A DNA stretch of 45,835 nucleotides, taken from NCBI GenBank assembly GCA_014825775.1, contig MVAQ01000175.1, positions 1 to 45,835 on the forward strand. The letters are read 5' to 3'. This DNA comes from Krasilnikovozyma curviuscula (taxonomy: Eukaryota; Basidiomycota; Tremellomycetes; Cystofilobasidiales; Mrakiaceae). A model generated the notes under the pieces. It was not told the origin of the DNA and did no database searches. It worked only from the letters and a program-made list of their open reading frames with translations. Shown in pieces: positions 23,575 to 35,366 of the stretch. Positions within the stretch are counted from its first letter, which is position 1. Every line of letters begins with the position of its first letter. The position numbers and the translations under genes were made by a program.

Positions 23575-26500
23575 ATGGCTAGTTCGATCGCCACCCCAGC
23601 TCGGCCAGCTCAACAGCAGCAGCTACCCCACCAAACACCAACCACCGACTTTGCTTTGCTCGAAGCCGAGAAGGAGAACATTCAGCCTGTTTCAACAGGA
23701 AGGTCAGCCCATGCCCTCAGTACCATTTTTGGAAGCCAGCCTAAGCAGCTCCAAAGGCAATTGAAGGAACAGAGAGATAGGTTTGAGGCTGAGTTGGAGG
23801 AGCAAGAGAGGAGGAGGAACGAAGGGGATGAGTTTGCCGATCCGCTGGGTGTTTGGGCCAAGTAAGCACATGTTTTTCCAAGGGGCTTCCGGACCAAAAC
23901 AGCCTGAATTCCTTTATCAAAGTGTATTATTCTGATTCCATGTTGTCACATGCTATGTTTTGTCCAGCTACATCTCTCACACGGTAGAAACTGCTCCAAC
24001 AGTCTCTACTAGCTTGGTCCCTCTCCTCGAACGATGCACCACGGCCTACCTGAATGACAGCGAATACTCCAAGGACAAGAGATACCTCAAGATGTGGATT
24101 CTCTACTCGAGACATATCGATAAAGCTCAGGATGTTTTTGCTTTCCTCTACAGTAAAGACATCTGCACGAGTTGGGCCGTGTTCTACGAGGAGTACGCTG
24201 TTATTCTTGAGGGCCTTGGTCGGTAAGTACAAAACTACCCTTCTTGATGAATGAAGTTCACTAATTTGGGTTCGTCTGTGCGTGTTAGCCGTGACAAAGC
24301 AGACGAAATCTATCAAATTGGTATCAATCGTAGAGCCGACCCTCTCGCCAAACTCAAGAGGAGCTACGAGGCATTCCAAGTCCGAATGTTGACACCAGCA
24401 CCCATCACGGCTCATCAACCACCACCACCCTCTAACTCTTCAGCCCCAACTCCTCGATCACGAACCCAACTCAGCCTTGTTTCTGGTAGTGGCGCGCCAC
24501 TTGCAACACCTCGTACCAACGGCGCTGCGAGTGTGAAGAAGGGAGGCATGGCAGTCTTCGTTGACGCAACGGGATCATCATCAACTGGTCGGCCCGGAAA
24601 CTGGGAAGATCTAGGAACAAGGGATGAGCGGAGAAAGGAGAACCACATGGACGGCGTCGAATGGCGAGGCGAGACGCTTCCTTCGTCCTCTTCAAGACCT
24701 ATCAGTACCGCACCTCGTACCCCTAAAATCGAAATCTTTCGTGAAGAGCCAGCGTCGACTCCAGCGCCAACCCACCAGCCGACGTACCCCTGGAACTCGA
24801 CACCGAAAACACCTAAGCTTGCCGCACTGACGCAAAAGGCTGTGCATGTCGGTGGAGCAATTCATTACCATCAAGAGATGCCATGGACAGTCCCGTCGCG
24901 AGAAACAGAGCCTGGGAAGAAGGAGGAGAAGAGAATGTTTAATTGGGATAGTGTTTTCCCAGTGGGACAGAACAAGGAAGTGTCGTTCGATGAGATCAGG
25001 GCGAAGAAATGGATGGAGAAGCACCGTAACTTTGGTATGTCCGTTGCTCATTACAGCTGAGAGAGTGGTTATCGATGTTGATTCCACTCAACCTACAGAT
25101 TTCGATGTACTGTGGCCACAAGTCGTCGCTCCAGCGTCTACTCAGACTCCTCGCCAAACAACAATCTTCGTCGACCGTCCTCAGAAGAACATACCAGCTC
25201 CAGAAATCCCTATCTTCAAAGACGTCCCACTTCAGTCTTCTTCACAATTAGCGCCAACTCCAACACAGAATCTGGTGTTTGTTGACCGTCCCAAGCCGAA
25301 AACGCCCAAGCTCGAGGTCTTCAGAGAGGACATCCCACCAACGCCAGCTGCTCCGACACCAACTCCCGCTGTTCAAGAAGCAGCTCCACTACCTATCGTT
25401 GTCCCAGCAGTAGTTCCAGCGCCTGCACCGACGCCTGCTAAACACACTGTCATTGACGACTCTGAGCCATCGCCAGAGAAACTAGTTGTCAAGGGCAAGC
25501 CATCACCCACAATCAACACCAAAGCTGCACTTGCAGATGTCATGAACATGTTTGGAGGGGTCCAGGAGGACGACGACGATGACGATGACGATGACTTTGA
25601 TGACAGCGACGACGACGATGATGATGATGAAGACGGACAAGTGTTCCAACAATCCAGCGAACCGGTCATTATGATGGTTCCTACCAAAGGGTTTGTGCCT
25701 CCAACTCCAACACCGGCTTCTCGCACGGCCGCGCCAACTGGACGAGCAGCATTCGAGACTCCCATGCCTGAGGAGAAGGTGATGAGAAGGGGAGGCGCCC
25801 TCGCTGACAACATCCTGGAAGAAGAAGAGGAAGAGGAACGCGAAGAGGAGTATGGAGAGGAAGCGATTCTTCACGAGGATCGCCAGCGGCCTGTCTGGCA
25901 AGGGCGTTACGTCCATGGTGTCACCGATCTCATGACACCAGTCACGGAACGAACGATGGAATTCACCACCAGAACTTCTCTCGGAGGATCTCTCGCTTGG
26001 GGTACTTCTTCCGTAGGCGCTGGTAATGCGTCAGAGATGGACAATGGGTTCATTGCGGAAGAAGACGAAGATGAAGAGGAGATCGAAGAAGGTACAACCA
26101 GCTCAGCTATGAACACTGGCAAGTTCGGACTTCCTGAAGGATTCACCATCACCGATAACTCTGGCCAATCAACTTCTTTCGGAGAAGTGGTCCTTATTGA
26201 TCAAACGAGCACCATGAACACCATCGACATCCGGAAAGTCATGAAACGATCACCAACTCCTGAAACTACTGCTGCTCAGATCGAGTCTACTTCTGTAACT
26301 GTGCCCAAGCCTGTTACACCGGTTGAACCAACTCCAGTACATGCTCTAGCCCCACCGAAACCAACTTCTCTGGCCACTTCTCCCCCATCCACTACCGCTA
26401 CTTTCCCAAATCCTTGCAACCCTGCCGATCCGTCGATAGTCAACTCTATCATGGTTTCTCTTCAACCTCCTCTCTCATCCCTTCCTGGCTTCATGGACCT

Positions 26501-27821
26501 CAGATCCGAGGTGTCTGGCAAGCTCGACGGCCTCCAGAAAGCTGCAAAGAAGATTGTGCGGCGAGGTAGCACAGGAAGCGCGAAGAGTAGCTCTGACCGA
26601 GAGTCTCCATTTGGGTCTCTTCATCTCGGTGAGAAGACATATGAGGTCAAGGAGAAGCTGGGCGAAGGTGGTTTTGGAGCTGTGTTCCTCGCAACTGATC
26701 CGTCCAGCATATCGGACACTTCAACTGTAGACGCGTCGAGTGATTACGGTGACGAGTCAGATGAAATGGTTCCGAAGATGGTTGCTATCAAAATTGAGAC
26801 GCCTTCGAGTGTATGGGAGGCAGTCATGCTGGACAGGATCCATACTCGTATCACTCCTTCACTGAGGAATTCTGTCGTCGCCAGCCAGGGCCTCTACGCT
26901 TTTGAGGACGAATCCTTTTTGGTACTTGACTACTCTAACCAAGGTACCCTCCTCGATGCTGTCAATAAAGCGGCCAAGATCGGGATCGCACCAGCGACGC
27001 AGAGCAGCGGAGGCGGCATGGACGAACTGGTTGCCATCTTCTTCGCCGTCGAGCTCCTCAAATCGATCGAAGGTCTCCACAGAGCCAACTTCATCCACGG
27101 CGATCTGAAGATTGATAACTGCATGGTCCGGCTGGAGGAGGATGAAGATCCGTCGTTGTGGCAGGCGCAGTACGACGCGTCAGGTGCGGGGGGATGGTCG
27201 AACAAAGGAATCAAGATGATTGACTTCGGAAGATCAATCGATATGGGACTCTACCCTGAGGGACAAACCTTCATTGCGGATTGGCCGACCGATGCGAGAG
27301 ATTGTGTTGAGATGAGGGAGGCGAGACCTTGGAACTTCCAGACAGATTACTTTGGACTGGCTAGTGTGCTTTACTGCATGTTGTTCGGTAATTTGTCGAT
27401 CAGGATTTCTTGTAAATGGTGGTGGAATTGATCTGACTTGATTCATCCTCTTCTGACCAGGTAAATATATCGAAACTGCTGTCGCGCCATCGTCTGGTGT
27501 AAGCAGTGCTGATAAGCGGTACAAGATCGCTCAACCTCTTCGACGAGTAAGTCTTTGCCCTAACACCAAATTGATGGTTTTTACAAACGTTTACAAACGA
27601 CATGGTTGTCCTTTCAGTACTGGCAATCAGACATCTGGAATAGGTTGTTTGATCTTTTGCTCAACCCACGCTCAGCCAGAACAGACGGCTCGCTCCCCAT
27701 CTGTGATGAGCTGCAGGCCATCAGAGAGGAAATGGGCAGGTATCTCGAGGAGAAGTGTCAAAAGGACGGCAAAAACCTGAGGAGTTACCTGAAGAAGCTG
27801 CAGAAGGAGGGCAGTCGATGA
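23575..27821 (+). CDS. BUB1: BUB1-type spindle-checkpoint kinase (MadBub, KEN boxes plus kinase)
   Basis: Kinetochore checkpoint protein. Six exons give 1288 aa: 23575-23861, 23968-24222, 24289-25034, 25099-27387, 27461-27546, 27618-27821. Order of parts: a first KEN box at K33-E34-N35 (AEKENIQP); a Mad3/BUB1 TPR domain at about 70-190 (DPLGVWANYISH, KMWILYSRHIDKAQDVF); a second KEN at 297-299 (RRKENH); a GLEBS-type Bub3-binding motif near 413 (SFDEIRAKKWMEKH); several short [IV]F-x-[DE] motifs; a poly-Asp stretch at about 586-609; and a kinase domain at about 941-1288 with LGEGGFGAVF, VAIKIE, HGDLKIDNC and IDFGRSID. KEN boxes and kinase in one protein mean the ancestral MadBub arrangement, as reported for Cryptococcus Bub1, which does both the BubR1/Mad3 and Bub1 jobs. 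The ATG at 23575 follows AACATGG context. Confidence 0.95.
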
Positions 27822-28230
27822 GAAAGAAATGAGATTTTCGATCATGACGGTGCTATTTTGTTGGACTGCTTTGGTCTGCATAATGTAGATATTCAATTCG
27901 CCGCCTAATTCAACCCTTTCCTACGGAAAGCTAGCTCAAAAGGCGCACGGAAATCAGTTGCGCAACGCATCATTTGAAACCTGAAAAAAAAAACCCCCCG
28001 ATGATTTTTTTTTGCAAAGGACACAATGCCAGCTTTATCCCTGAATTCTATGAGTGTTTCTGCATTGTTCCTCATGCAGCTGGAAAATTGAGAATATTGA
28101 CGTGGCGATCCGGTCGAGGGAGACCCAAGCAGGGGAATCGGGCGAAGGACAGGTCGGCAGGCAACCAGAATCAGTCTTCATCGAAGTGTTGCTCGACTTG
28201 TTTATCTGATTGAGAATACGAGCGTTAGAT
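27822..28230. other. Intergenic region between BUB1 and the DUF2408 gene
   Basis: About 400 bp with no gene. Homopolymer runs A10-C6 and T9 sit together at about 27984-28013, a likely spot for sequencing or replication slippage. Confidence 0.5.
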
Positions 28231-30590
28231 ATGGTGCCCCAAGACGAGCAGGGTATCCTTGAGAATCTCATCAAGTCAGTTTCTCCCTTACCGCCCTATG
28301 CTTTTCGCTTGTTTGAATGGTTTTGGGACTGACTCGTGTTGGAACATACGCACTTCCTTGTTTCCAATGGGCCCTCATTATCTTTATTTTGTCTAATGGA
28401 TCTATAGTATAAGTGGGTATCTCACTTCTAATATTCAGTCGGAATCGGGATCCCTGGGGGTTGAGGACGCAGGATTGCTGACCAAAAGAACGCCAACGTT
28501 TATCTTTTTCAGGAACACGCTTGCAAGCCCTCAAGAAGTCCAGCACAGAATCATATGTTAGGGTTCAAGATGTCGAAGTTATCTACGTGTCTCTGCTGAA
28601 GCAAGGTGAGTTGGTGGTGTTGGACCGTGGTTGATGTGGGGGTGGAATAGATTTGCGCTTCTCCTTGGTGTTCACCTGTTGCTCTCTTTGATTGGTATTG
28701 ACACCGCATCTGCTCTTTCAGTGAAAGCACTCAACGCTGTTCGTGATGAGCATAGCTCTGAGCCCAGCGGCTCTGAACCTCAGTCCAACCGAGTCGACAC
28801 AACGCTCAATGACGTTTTCTCTCTCGTTTCTCTTTTCTTTCTCACTGTGAGACCCTCTTCATCGCCAACTGATAGGATACCATCAGCTAAATAGTTCTTG
28901 TGTTTGATATCAGATCGGCAAAGCCAGAACGGCTCCAGCGTCATTCTGTCAGCTTGGATCCATGCGTGTGCGTTTCTTCCATTCTCCTTTCGCTGTCGGG
29001 GTCGTCATGTCCTCAACTCTCCTTGACTTTAACTTCGCCCACGCGCTTCATATTAATAGCAACTATTGGACAACATGAATGAATCTGGAGCATATACTGA
29101 AGAGCTGTTACTGCCCTTCAAGACTCGAATAGACGAACTTCGACAGGTTATCCAGCAGGAGTCTGATTCTGGAAAGCTGCCAGCAGCGATGGAGAAGCTT
29201 CTCACAAGGAGGTTGGTTGATACAGGTGAGCTCCATCTTGTACTCCGCTTTGGATTTTGCTGCTGACTGCACTCGCTTCGCTCCCTAAGAACGAGTGCTG
29301 GATGATTTGCTGCGATCGCTACAAATGCTGAGTGTAGAGCTCGTGCCCATTCATCAGAGTCTTGTCAGTATCCGAAAACAATTAGCGATGTTAGCGGCAG
29401 AAGAGAAGCCGGCGAAAGGGGAGGTCAAAGCTCTGTTGGAGGAGCTGAGAAAGATTGACAGGTGAGTTTTTTTGTGTAGGGGGAGGATCCTCGCCTGTCT
29501 TGATCTTGCTAATCTTGCAATCTGGAATGAAAACATAGTAAAAGAGTTGATGGGAAGTTTTTGGGACCAGGTGGATCGTCGGTACCAACAGGTCAAGCTG
29601 TGAGTCGCTCTGCTCGCTTCTCAAACCCAAAATCGGCTTCGTTCTTCACTTACCTTCATTGCGTTGCCAGATTCTTTCTGGATTATTGGAAGACTCGTTT
29701 GAGATTGCTCAAGATATCAAAGCTCGAGAAGAAGATGTGTCGCTGCCTCTGAAGCCGATCTTCGAACGGCTGTCAGAGATGAGGACGGAGCTGGAGAGGT
29801 TATCCCTGACGCATCGATGGACGCTAAAGTGAGTAATCCTATAATTGATCGCATGGATTTATAAAAGTAATCAGACGCTAATGAAAAGCTCTTTATAATG
29901 AACATTTTTGGAACGCCAGGGAGACGGACCTCTACAACTTCTCCATGGCGTTGCATGAGATCGACAAGATGCGGGTGGATGGAAAGTTTGTCATTGACGG
30001 CGAGGTCCCTTCAGGACAGTACGGCCTTTTGTATCTCTTAAGAAGAAACTATGGTGAGCTTTATCCTCTTTGACCTCTTTATAATTTCCTGTGCGGTTGT
30101 TAATTCGCTTGTCACAGGTCTCATTTACCGGCTAATGGCGTCCTGTGAGCCTGTCAGTGAGGAGTTGATGCCGATTGTGAGTACAGCAGGTCATGTTCTT
30201 TCAATCTGGAGTGCTTACATTGTGTTGCTCGCTGTTGGTGCAGGCCAACAAACTTTCAACCGTCAAGAAGTGTCTGAACGAGGTGCTGAAATATGGGGGT
30301 CCATTCAGTGCGAGGGACTTGTACCCGTATCACTTGGCGCTTCATCAGATTGATTCGATGAGGAAAGATGGTAAATTTTTGGCTGCAGATGGTTCTATTC
30401 CTGAGGTATGCTGTATATTTCTTCTCAGAAGACAAGAAGGAGATGCGTGAGCTGACGCGGGATTTTGGCAACGTCGTCTTTGCAACAGGGTCAAGCGATT
30501 TTGGTAGCACACCTGAGCGAATGCCACGAGCTCTTGGAGATGCTGAAGGAGTTTGACGATGACGACGATGACGACGACGAGGATGTATGA
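28231..30590 (+). CDS. DUF2408 family protein, function unknown
   Basis: Member of a fungal family of unknown biochemical role. Thirteen exons give about 444 aa: 28231-28274, 28408-28412 (tentative 5-nt microexon), 28513-28605, 28722-28846, 28914-28967, 29060-29225, 29290-29461, 29539-29599, 29671-29828, 29920-30053, 30118-30176, 30244-30405, 30489-30590. The family signature covers most of the protein. An N-terminal helical part contains QLLDNMNESGAYTEELLLPF. Two copies of a repeated motif follow, HRWTLKETDLYNFSMALHEI / DKMRVDGKF and ARDLYPYHLALHQIDSMRKDGKF, with a third RVDGKF at the 29539 exon. It ends in an acidic Asp tail. No signal peptide or TM is visible. Exons 1 and 3 do not join in frame unless a small exon lies between them; hence the 5-nt proposal. 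Confidence 0.85.
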
Positions 30591-30809
30591 AGGGAGGAAA
30601 AGAGCGGGCTTTGTTGCTCTTCATTTCGACAATTGTATATCACCTATTTCTCATTGCTCGACACATCTATGTGATCAAGGTGACATACCAATATTTTTTT
30701 CCTCATGATACCAATGACACTACTGTTCAAGTATATCACCGAGCAAGGTGCGCAGCCTTCTGACTCCAGAACAGGGTTTACCTCGACAGCCACCAAGTGA
30801 ATATTCAAG

Positions 30810-33678
30810 ATGAATTTTTTTGCAGTTTTGGCAGCTGCAGCTGCAGCTTCTATTGTACAAGCTTTAGAGACCAAGTCAGGTTTGTCACCAAAGGCTATGC
30901 TGGAAATGGTTCGGCCTTCCATCTCGACCCCGAATCCTGCGGGAGACCTGATTCTCACTGGAGTTTCTAAATACGATTTCGATACAAAGATGTACGTAGA
31001 GGAGGGTTAAAGAATAAGATCATATTGCTGATATACTTCTTGTGATATGTACCAGCACGAATCGAACCATCTACCTGACTTCTTTGGAGGATGTCGAGCC
31101 ATCCGTCTCCATCCCTGTGGTTCATTCCCTTCCTGGGCTCAGCTATGGTAAACGATATATCTCAGACCTCAAACCACTTATTATATTTCAGTTATGACTT
31201 TACCCTAATTTGTATTTTCTATTTATCTGTAGTATGGCTCTCGAACCATACGATTGCCTATCTGGATGGAAACGACCTGAAGTCCCTTTCAGTCAAAATC
31301 TCCACGGACCCTTCACTCTCTCTCAATCCTGAATCATCAAAACTCATTCTCACCTTCCCAGCTCCTGTGGGAGATCTCAAATACGAATTAGCTTCGTCTC
31401 GTTTGTAAGTACGAGGAAAAAAGGTCGCGTGGTGTGGGTCGGAGACTTCCGTCACTCACTTTTTTGTCTATTTTCCTTGGACCGCCAGGTTCTTCACTGC
31501 AGATGTATACACAGATGGGAAGCTCTCTTCTGTCAAAGCTGGAGATAAAGCCTGGCTTGAGAGGGACGATGATGCGCTAGTCTACGATGAGCTTTTCGTC
31601 CGACACTGGGACGCTTGGAGAGGCCCAAAGTCGAGTCAGATCTTCTTTATTGACTTGAGGAGCGACAGCGAGGACTTGTGGATAGGGGATGCTGATAACA
31701 TCGCAGCGCCAATTAGTTAGACTTTCCTCACTTTCAGTTCGTCACAAACCGTCCTTACTAATTCTCTTGCGTGCTCTTACAGATGGAACCAATCTCAAAA
31801 GCCCATCCCCAGATGCTCTAAGTGATTATGACGTATCCTCCAATCTTCTTGTCTTCTCTGCCAAAGATCGTACGTTTCCCCTCGATTGAGCTTCTTCCGT
31901 CGCAAGATCGCTGACAGCTTGTCATCTCTTCAGCAAACGTTTCTCCAGCTTTTCACACCAGAAAAAATATATACTTGTCCGACATTAGTCGTCCGGGCAG
32001 ACCAAGGCAACTCACGGGTGGAGATCAAGGCGCGACTTCTCATCCTGTCATCTCCCCTGATGAAACGAGAGTCGCTTGGCTGGAAATGGCGGAGGATGGT
32101 TACGAGGTGAGGACCACGGTCGTTATATGGCTCGGGTGAAAAGAATATGGTCTTACTTGCGCATCTTGTTCTAGGCTGATCGTAACGAGATCGTTGTGTA
32201 CGATTTGAGCTTAGGTAGTCGTTTCAGGCTTGCTGCTGGTTGGGATGCCAGTCCTAGTGCAATCACTGTGAGCTGGCCTGTTTTTCTTTGGTTAGACTTT
32301 CTAAACATTTGCCTGATATAGCCTGTTTGCAGTGGGTAAACTCTACAGCGTTGCTGTTGACTGTACCAACCAAAGCGCGAGATGCTATATTTTACCTCGA
32401 AGTCCCGCCATCACCTGCTCCACGTCGCAAAGCTCCCTCGGTAGAACCAATAGCATTGTACTTAAAGCACTCATCCTCCGGTGTCACTGCACTTCCATCA
32501 GGCGAAATCTTGTTCACCTCGAACAGCCTCACCTCACCAAATGAAGCTTTCGTCCTTTCCACCACTGGCTACATAAGGCAAGTCACTGAGTTTTCCAAGG
32601 AGCAACTCAAGGGTCTCCAGCTCCACGAAGGTGACCAGTTTCACTTCGACGGCGCGGAGGGACGAACAATCCAAGGTTGGATTCTCACTCCTCCAGGCTT
32701 CAAGCGTGGGAAGAAAGCATCTTATCCTCTTGCTTTCTTGATTCATGGTGGTCCTCAAGGTCAGAAACACTTCGGGATATGCATGGAGTTGACGTCTGAT
32801 CATTAGATTAATCCATCTTTGTCCCTCAGGAAACTTTGGTGATTCATGGTCCACACGATGGAACTTTAACGTCTTTGCATCACAAGGATATGTTGTTGTT
32901 GCAACTAACCCAACAGGCTCCACCTCGTTCGGCCAAGAGCTAACGGATGCGATCAAAGGCAACTGGGGTGGATCTCCGTACAAGGATCTTATGGCTGGTC
33001 TCGAAGCTGCCTTGGAGCTTGTTCCGGAGATTGACCCTAAGAGGATTGCGGGCCTGGGAGCTTCTTATGGCGGTTTCATGGCCAACTGGATCCAGGGGCA
33101 CAACAATGGCCGCTTCAGCTGTTTGGTTGGTCACGATGGTGTCTTCTCTAGTTCGTGCCTGCCTCTATCACTGCACGGACAACTATGACTGACCTTTTCC
33201 CTCCCTGATAGCCACAATGAGCTACTTTGCGACCGAAGAGGTCTACTTCAACCAGCACGACATGGGTGGTTCAACTCCCTGGGAAGATCGAGCAGCATAT
33301 GAGAAATGGAACCCAATGAACCACATAGGCAATTGGAATACTCCAATGCTGTTGTTGCATGGCGGAAAAGATTACAGGCTGGACGAATCGAACGGAATTG
33401 CTGCATTCACTGCTCTGCAGAAGAGAGGTGTTCCTTCGCGATTTGTTTACTTCCCCGACGGTGAGCGGTGGTGATGGCTTGTAAAATTATGTTGAAGTGT
33501 GACTGACGAGTATTTTTATTTTTTATTTTTTTTCAAAGAAAACCACTGGGTCCTCAAGCCTGCCAATTCCTTGAGATGGCATGCTGAGGTATTCCGTTTC
33601 CTCAATGAGTGGATTGGTGAAGACGCAGCAGCTGTCCGTAAAGCGAAGAAGCTCGAAGCATTGAAAGTCCAATCATAA
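30810..33678 (+). CDS. DPP5: Secreted dipeptidyl-peptidase V (S9 prolyl oligopeptidase family)
   Basis: Secreted serine exopeptidase that removes dipeptides from protein N-termini. Eleven exons give 720 aa, the family's usual length: 30810-30991, 31056-31147, 31233-31404, 31489-31715, 31783-31869, 31934-32106, 32175-32267, 32333-32759, 32830-33150, 33212-33460, 33539-33678. The first 18 residues (MNFFAVLAAAAAASIVQA) are a clear signal peptide. A beta-propeller N-terminal half leads to the alpha/beta-hydrolase domain: oxyanion region LIHGGPQGNFGD, catalytic Ser in GASYGG (about S563), Asp in LLLHGGKDYRL and His in ENHWVLKP. No TM anchor, so extracellular. It is 219 bp downstream of the DUF2408 gene on the same strand. 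The last intron before the His exon has a long T-rich acceptor tract. Confidence 0.93.
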
Positions 33679-33809
33679 GTCTTCAACAGTAATCAAAAGT
33701 AACTATAGTGTGTATGCTCAGACCTTTTCAACTCTTTGGAAACACTGTCGTGTTCGAAAAATAGCCATGTAAAAATACAACGAAGAAATCAAAACAACGG
33801 CCCGCCACT

Positions 33810-35138
33810 TTAGTCTTCCTCAGAGGTCTTCGCCTTCTTCCTTCGATTGCTACCTTCACTCTCACCCCCTAAACTTGCCGACTTTTTGTCTTTGCCTAAA
33901 GAAAGCAATTGACAGATAAACGAAAAATCAGTGACAGCTTTAATCATCATTGACAGCACCATCTCGATCACACTCACTAGGTTTTGTAGTCGTTCTCAGA
34001 CCCTTCATCTTTCTGACCTGAACCTTTCCAATATCCTGTTTACCCATGTGGATCTTTCCAACCTTGTCACCCATATCATCCACACTGATGTTCTTCCTCT
34101 TCTTACCCAACCCACTCTCGACGTCCTTCTTCTCCACCTTGGGTCTCTTGTTGGCCAGCTTCAAAGTATCTGAGTCTGGGAGCTGCATTCGTCGAACTGA
34201 GAAATCAAAGTTAGGACCCATGGGTACGAGCTCAATCTTTGGAGTCCTCGATCCTGACGCGAGGAGTTTGAGGGTAGATGTTCTAAAGTGGATCATGGGC
34301 AGGCCAGGCTCTTTGCCTTCTTCATTTGCTGTGGGTAATGGACCGGCAGTGATAGATATAACGTGTTCGATACCGGCGAGATGAATCTCTTCGAGACAGT
34401 GGCCGTTGAAAAAATCGAGCAGCATCGATTTGAGTTGGACGAGCGCTGGAAGGGTTTCAAATAGTGGTGAAGCGAAATGCATAAGCGGCCTATGTCCCGG
34501 GGAGGATTTAGATCCCTGAAGGTCGGTTTTGAACGATGTGAATGAGAATTTTGAGTGGCGCAAAAAGTAAACAGCATCAAGAAGATACTTACAGTGAATG
34601 AATTCATTGACTTGGCACCATCAATACCTAATTCAATCATGTCTAGAACAGCACCGTTGAACATTCGAATGAAAACGAGATCGTTGGGACGCTTCTTTGA
34701 GTGCAATCCCACGCAAAATAGTGAAGCGTCGTTCTTCTGACTCCAGAACTCAAAGGACTCTGTTGATTCGAATGGGTGGACCTGGTTCTTCTTGGAGAAC
34801 TGGATAGAATCTGGTCGCTTGAGCATACCCTGTGTTGAGTAGAAAACCAGTCGTCAGGATTTCTTGTAGCGGTACGGACATCAGATTTTCGTCGTTTTGA
34901 ATTATCCCCAAACTCACAAGCTCTTTCAACGCAATCCTCACTGATTCACTGACTTGATTGCCTCTGACAAAGATCGCTGTCTTTGGGTTCTCAACCATCT
35001 TGGCTTCCCTCTCATCGAGGGCTCTCTTCACTCTAGCATTTTTAGGTTTCCTGGACGAAGGAATAAAGATTTCAGAATGAGAACGGGACCAACAGAAAGC
35101 TAGAAGCGAGTAGATCAAACTTACACTACTCTCTGCAT
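33810..35138 (-). CDS. RPF2: Ribosome biogenesis protein RPF2 (Brix domain)
   Basis: Nucleolar factor that, with Rrs1, recruits the 5S RNP to pre-60S particles. Five exons in transcript order give 335 aa: 35138-35125, 35050-34918, 34829-34593, 34515-33978, 33895-33810. The first coding exon is 14 nt (MQRVV), then VKPKNARVKRALDEREAKMV leads into the Brix domain: NPKTAIFVRGNQ, FSKKNQVHPFES, FWSQKNDASLFCVG, HSKKRPNDLVFIR, MFNGAVLDMIELGI. The C-terminal tail is Lys/Arg-rich (PKVEKKDVESGLGKKRKN) and ends in an acidic-basic stretch, typical of nucleolar proteins. It starts 228 bp from the SLX1 start on the opposite strand, so the two probably share a promoter. It is convergent with DPP5, with only about 130 bp between stops. 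Confidence 0.94.
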
Positions 35139-35366
35139 CTTGAGTTGCTGATGTGGTTGAGCTGGTTGGTGAGAAACTGTGAAATCTGTCGCTCACTCTG
35201 AGAATTTGCTGGTCGCCACAGCAAGCGGGTTTCAGCTGGCCGTCGAGCGAGTCGATTGGGAAGAGCAGGGCAGCATCGAAACATCAAAAAGCTTGCTGGT
35301 AGGGAATATCATCCATTTCCCCCCAGCTGAATGGATAAACTACAGCTTTGAACGACAATACGAGCC
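35139..35366. promoter_or_regulatory. 228-bp divergent promoter of RPF2 and SLX1
   Basis: RPF2 reads left from 35138 and SLX1 right from 35367, leaving 228 bp for both 5' UTRs and promoters. A plus-strand open frame begins inside it (35179) but overlaps the SLX1 start in another frame. I recognise no specific factor site. Confidence 0.45.

Noticed and set aside
27984..28013. A10-C6 and T9 runs as a terminal repeat of a retroelement
   Set aside because: No target-site duplication, ORF or second copy was seen. Simple homopolymer sequence is the simpler reading.
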